Below are positions 5,975-6,720 of a stretch of DNA of 6,720 nt, piece after piece; the first letter of the stretch is position 1; each line of letters begins with the position of its first letter. A program made the position numbers and the translations under genes. This DNA is from Desulfovibrio sp. UBA6121 (lineage in GTDB: Bacteria > Desulfobacterota > Desulfovibrionia > Desulfovibrionales > Desulfovibrionaceae): the NCBI GenBank assembly GCA_002422505.1, contig DIVX01000122.1:1-6720 (forward strand), in the 5' to 3' direction. The notes under the pieces are model-generated. The model saw only the letters and a list, made by a program, of their open reading frames with translations, was not told the origin of the DNA and made no database searches.

Positions 5975-6720
5975 ATGTCTCACCGCGCCGATGCCTATAA
6001 AGCCGCAGGGGTCAACATAGACGAGGCCAATGTCTTCGTCGAGCGCATCAAGGCTCTTGCCGCCAGCACCCACAGCAAGGGGGTGCTCTCTGGAATCGGC
6101 GGTTTCGGCGGGCTGTACAAGCCCGACCTGACCAACGTGGCCGCGCCGGTGCTTGTTTCCGGCACGGACGGCGTGGGCACCAAGCTCAAGCTGGCCTTCG
6201 CCTTCGGCGGGCACGACACCATCGGCATAGACCTTGTGGGCATGAGCGTGAACGACGTTCTGGTGCAGGGCGCGCGCCCCCTCTTCTTCCTTGATTATTT
6301 CGCCACTGGCAAGCTGCACACCGAGGTGGCCGTGCGCGTGCTGGAAGGCATTGTTGAAGGCTGCAAGCAGGCCAAGTGCGCCCTCTTGGGCGGAGAGACG
6401 GCGGAAATGCCCGGCTTCTACCCCGAGGGCGAGTACGACCTCTCCGGCTTCTGCGTCGGCATGGTGGACTACGAGCGCATTGTGGACGGCTCGCAGATCG
6501 CCAACGGCGACGTCATCATCGGCTTGGCGTCCTCCGGCCCGCACAGCAACGGCTACTCGCTCATCCGCAAGATTTTCGATTCCTCCGGCCTCAAAGGCAC
6601 GGACATTCTGCCCGGCGACACCCAGACCGTGGCCAGCGCCCTGCTTGCGCCCACGCGCATTTACGTGCAGCCGGTGCTGAACCTCCTGCGCGACCTGCCC
6701 ATCAAGGGCATGGCGCACAT
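5975..6720 (+). CDS. purM: Phosphoribosylformylglycinamidine cyclo-ligase (AIR synthetase), 3'-truncated by the window
   Basis: This enzyme uses ATP to close FGAM to aminoimidazole ribonucleotide, the fifth step of purine synthesis, in the cytoplasm. The first 248 residues are present, about 70% of the usual roughly 345; the reading frame is open to the window end. Characteristic segments are GIGGFGGLY (40-48), SGTDGVGTKLK (62-72, ATP/substrate loop), DLVGMSVNDVLVQGA (86-100), GGETAEMPGFY (139-149) and SSGPHSNGYSLIRK (186-199). All are intact, so the gene appears functional. The ATG at 5975 is preceded by AAGGAG (5961-5966) with 8-nt spacing. It is the only plus-strand gene here and is divergent from the secreted-protein gene. 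I see no PurR-like operator in the upstream region. Confidence 0.96.
   Translation, partial: MSHRADAYKAAGVNIDEANVFVERIKALAASTHSKGVLSGIGGFGGLYKPDLTNVAAPVLVSGTDGVGTKLKLAFAFGGHDTIGIDLVGMSVNDVLVQGARPLFFLDYFATGKLHTEVAVRVLEGIVEGCKQAKCALLGGETAEMPGFYPEGEYDLSGFCVGMVDYERIVDGSQIANGDVIIGLASSGPHSNGYSLIRKIFDSSGLKGTDILPGDTQTVASALLAPTRIYVQPVLNLLRDLPIKGMAH

Noticed and set aside
5918..6718. Minus-strand open frame of 266 codons opposite purM
   Set aside because: Antisense to purM, whose conserved motifs establish the real frame.

Overview
The window looks like chromosomal DNA from a GC-rich bacterium. The protein set would fit a Desulfovibrionales-type sulfate reducer: a PilZ/YcgR-like protein, an iron-sulfur flavoprotein-like protein, and ordinary purM and rmuC. 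This placement is an impression from gene content and protein style, not a database match. No mobile element, CRISPR array, rRNA or tRNA was found.

Layout from left to right. A possible GC hairpin (19-45) lies just past the end of a minus-strand gene for an exported DUF1254/DUF1214 protein (59-1522). A minus-strand cluster follows, transcribed right to left: a membrane-anchored PilZ protein (3937-4869), an FMN/Fe-S flavoprotein (3368-3940) and rmuC (1679-3364). The first pair overlaps by ATGA and the second pair is 3 nt apart, so the three genes are almost certainly one operon. A good sigma70-type promoter (TTGACA, 18 nt, TATCCT) stands before the PilZ gene. Next come two small minus-strand genes: an unrecognised 64-residue protein (5045-5239) and a secreted Ala/Pro-rich protein of 143 residues (5383-5814). 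The only plus-strand gene is purM (5975 to the window edge), divergent from the secreted-protein gene; about 160 bp between their start codons holds overlapping promoter-like elements facing opposite ways.

The functional link inside the operon is not obvious: a predicted c-di-GMP sensor, a redox flavoprotein and a DNA-maintenance nuclease-fold protein are co-transcribed. purM is a housekeeping purine gene. The other genes have no assigned pathway. I see no clear undescribed defence or mobile system. The points most worth checking are the operon's unusual composition, the abrupt fall in GC and change in codon use in the 3' third of rmuC, the duplicated coiled-coil block in RmuC, and the repeat structure around the PilZ-operon promoter.
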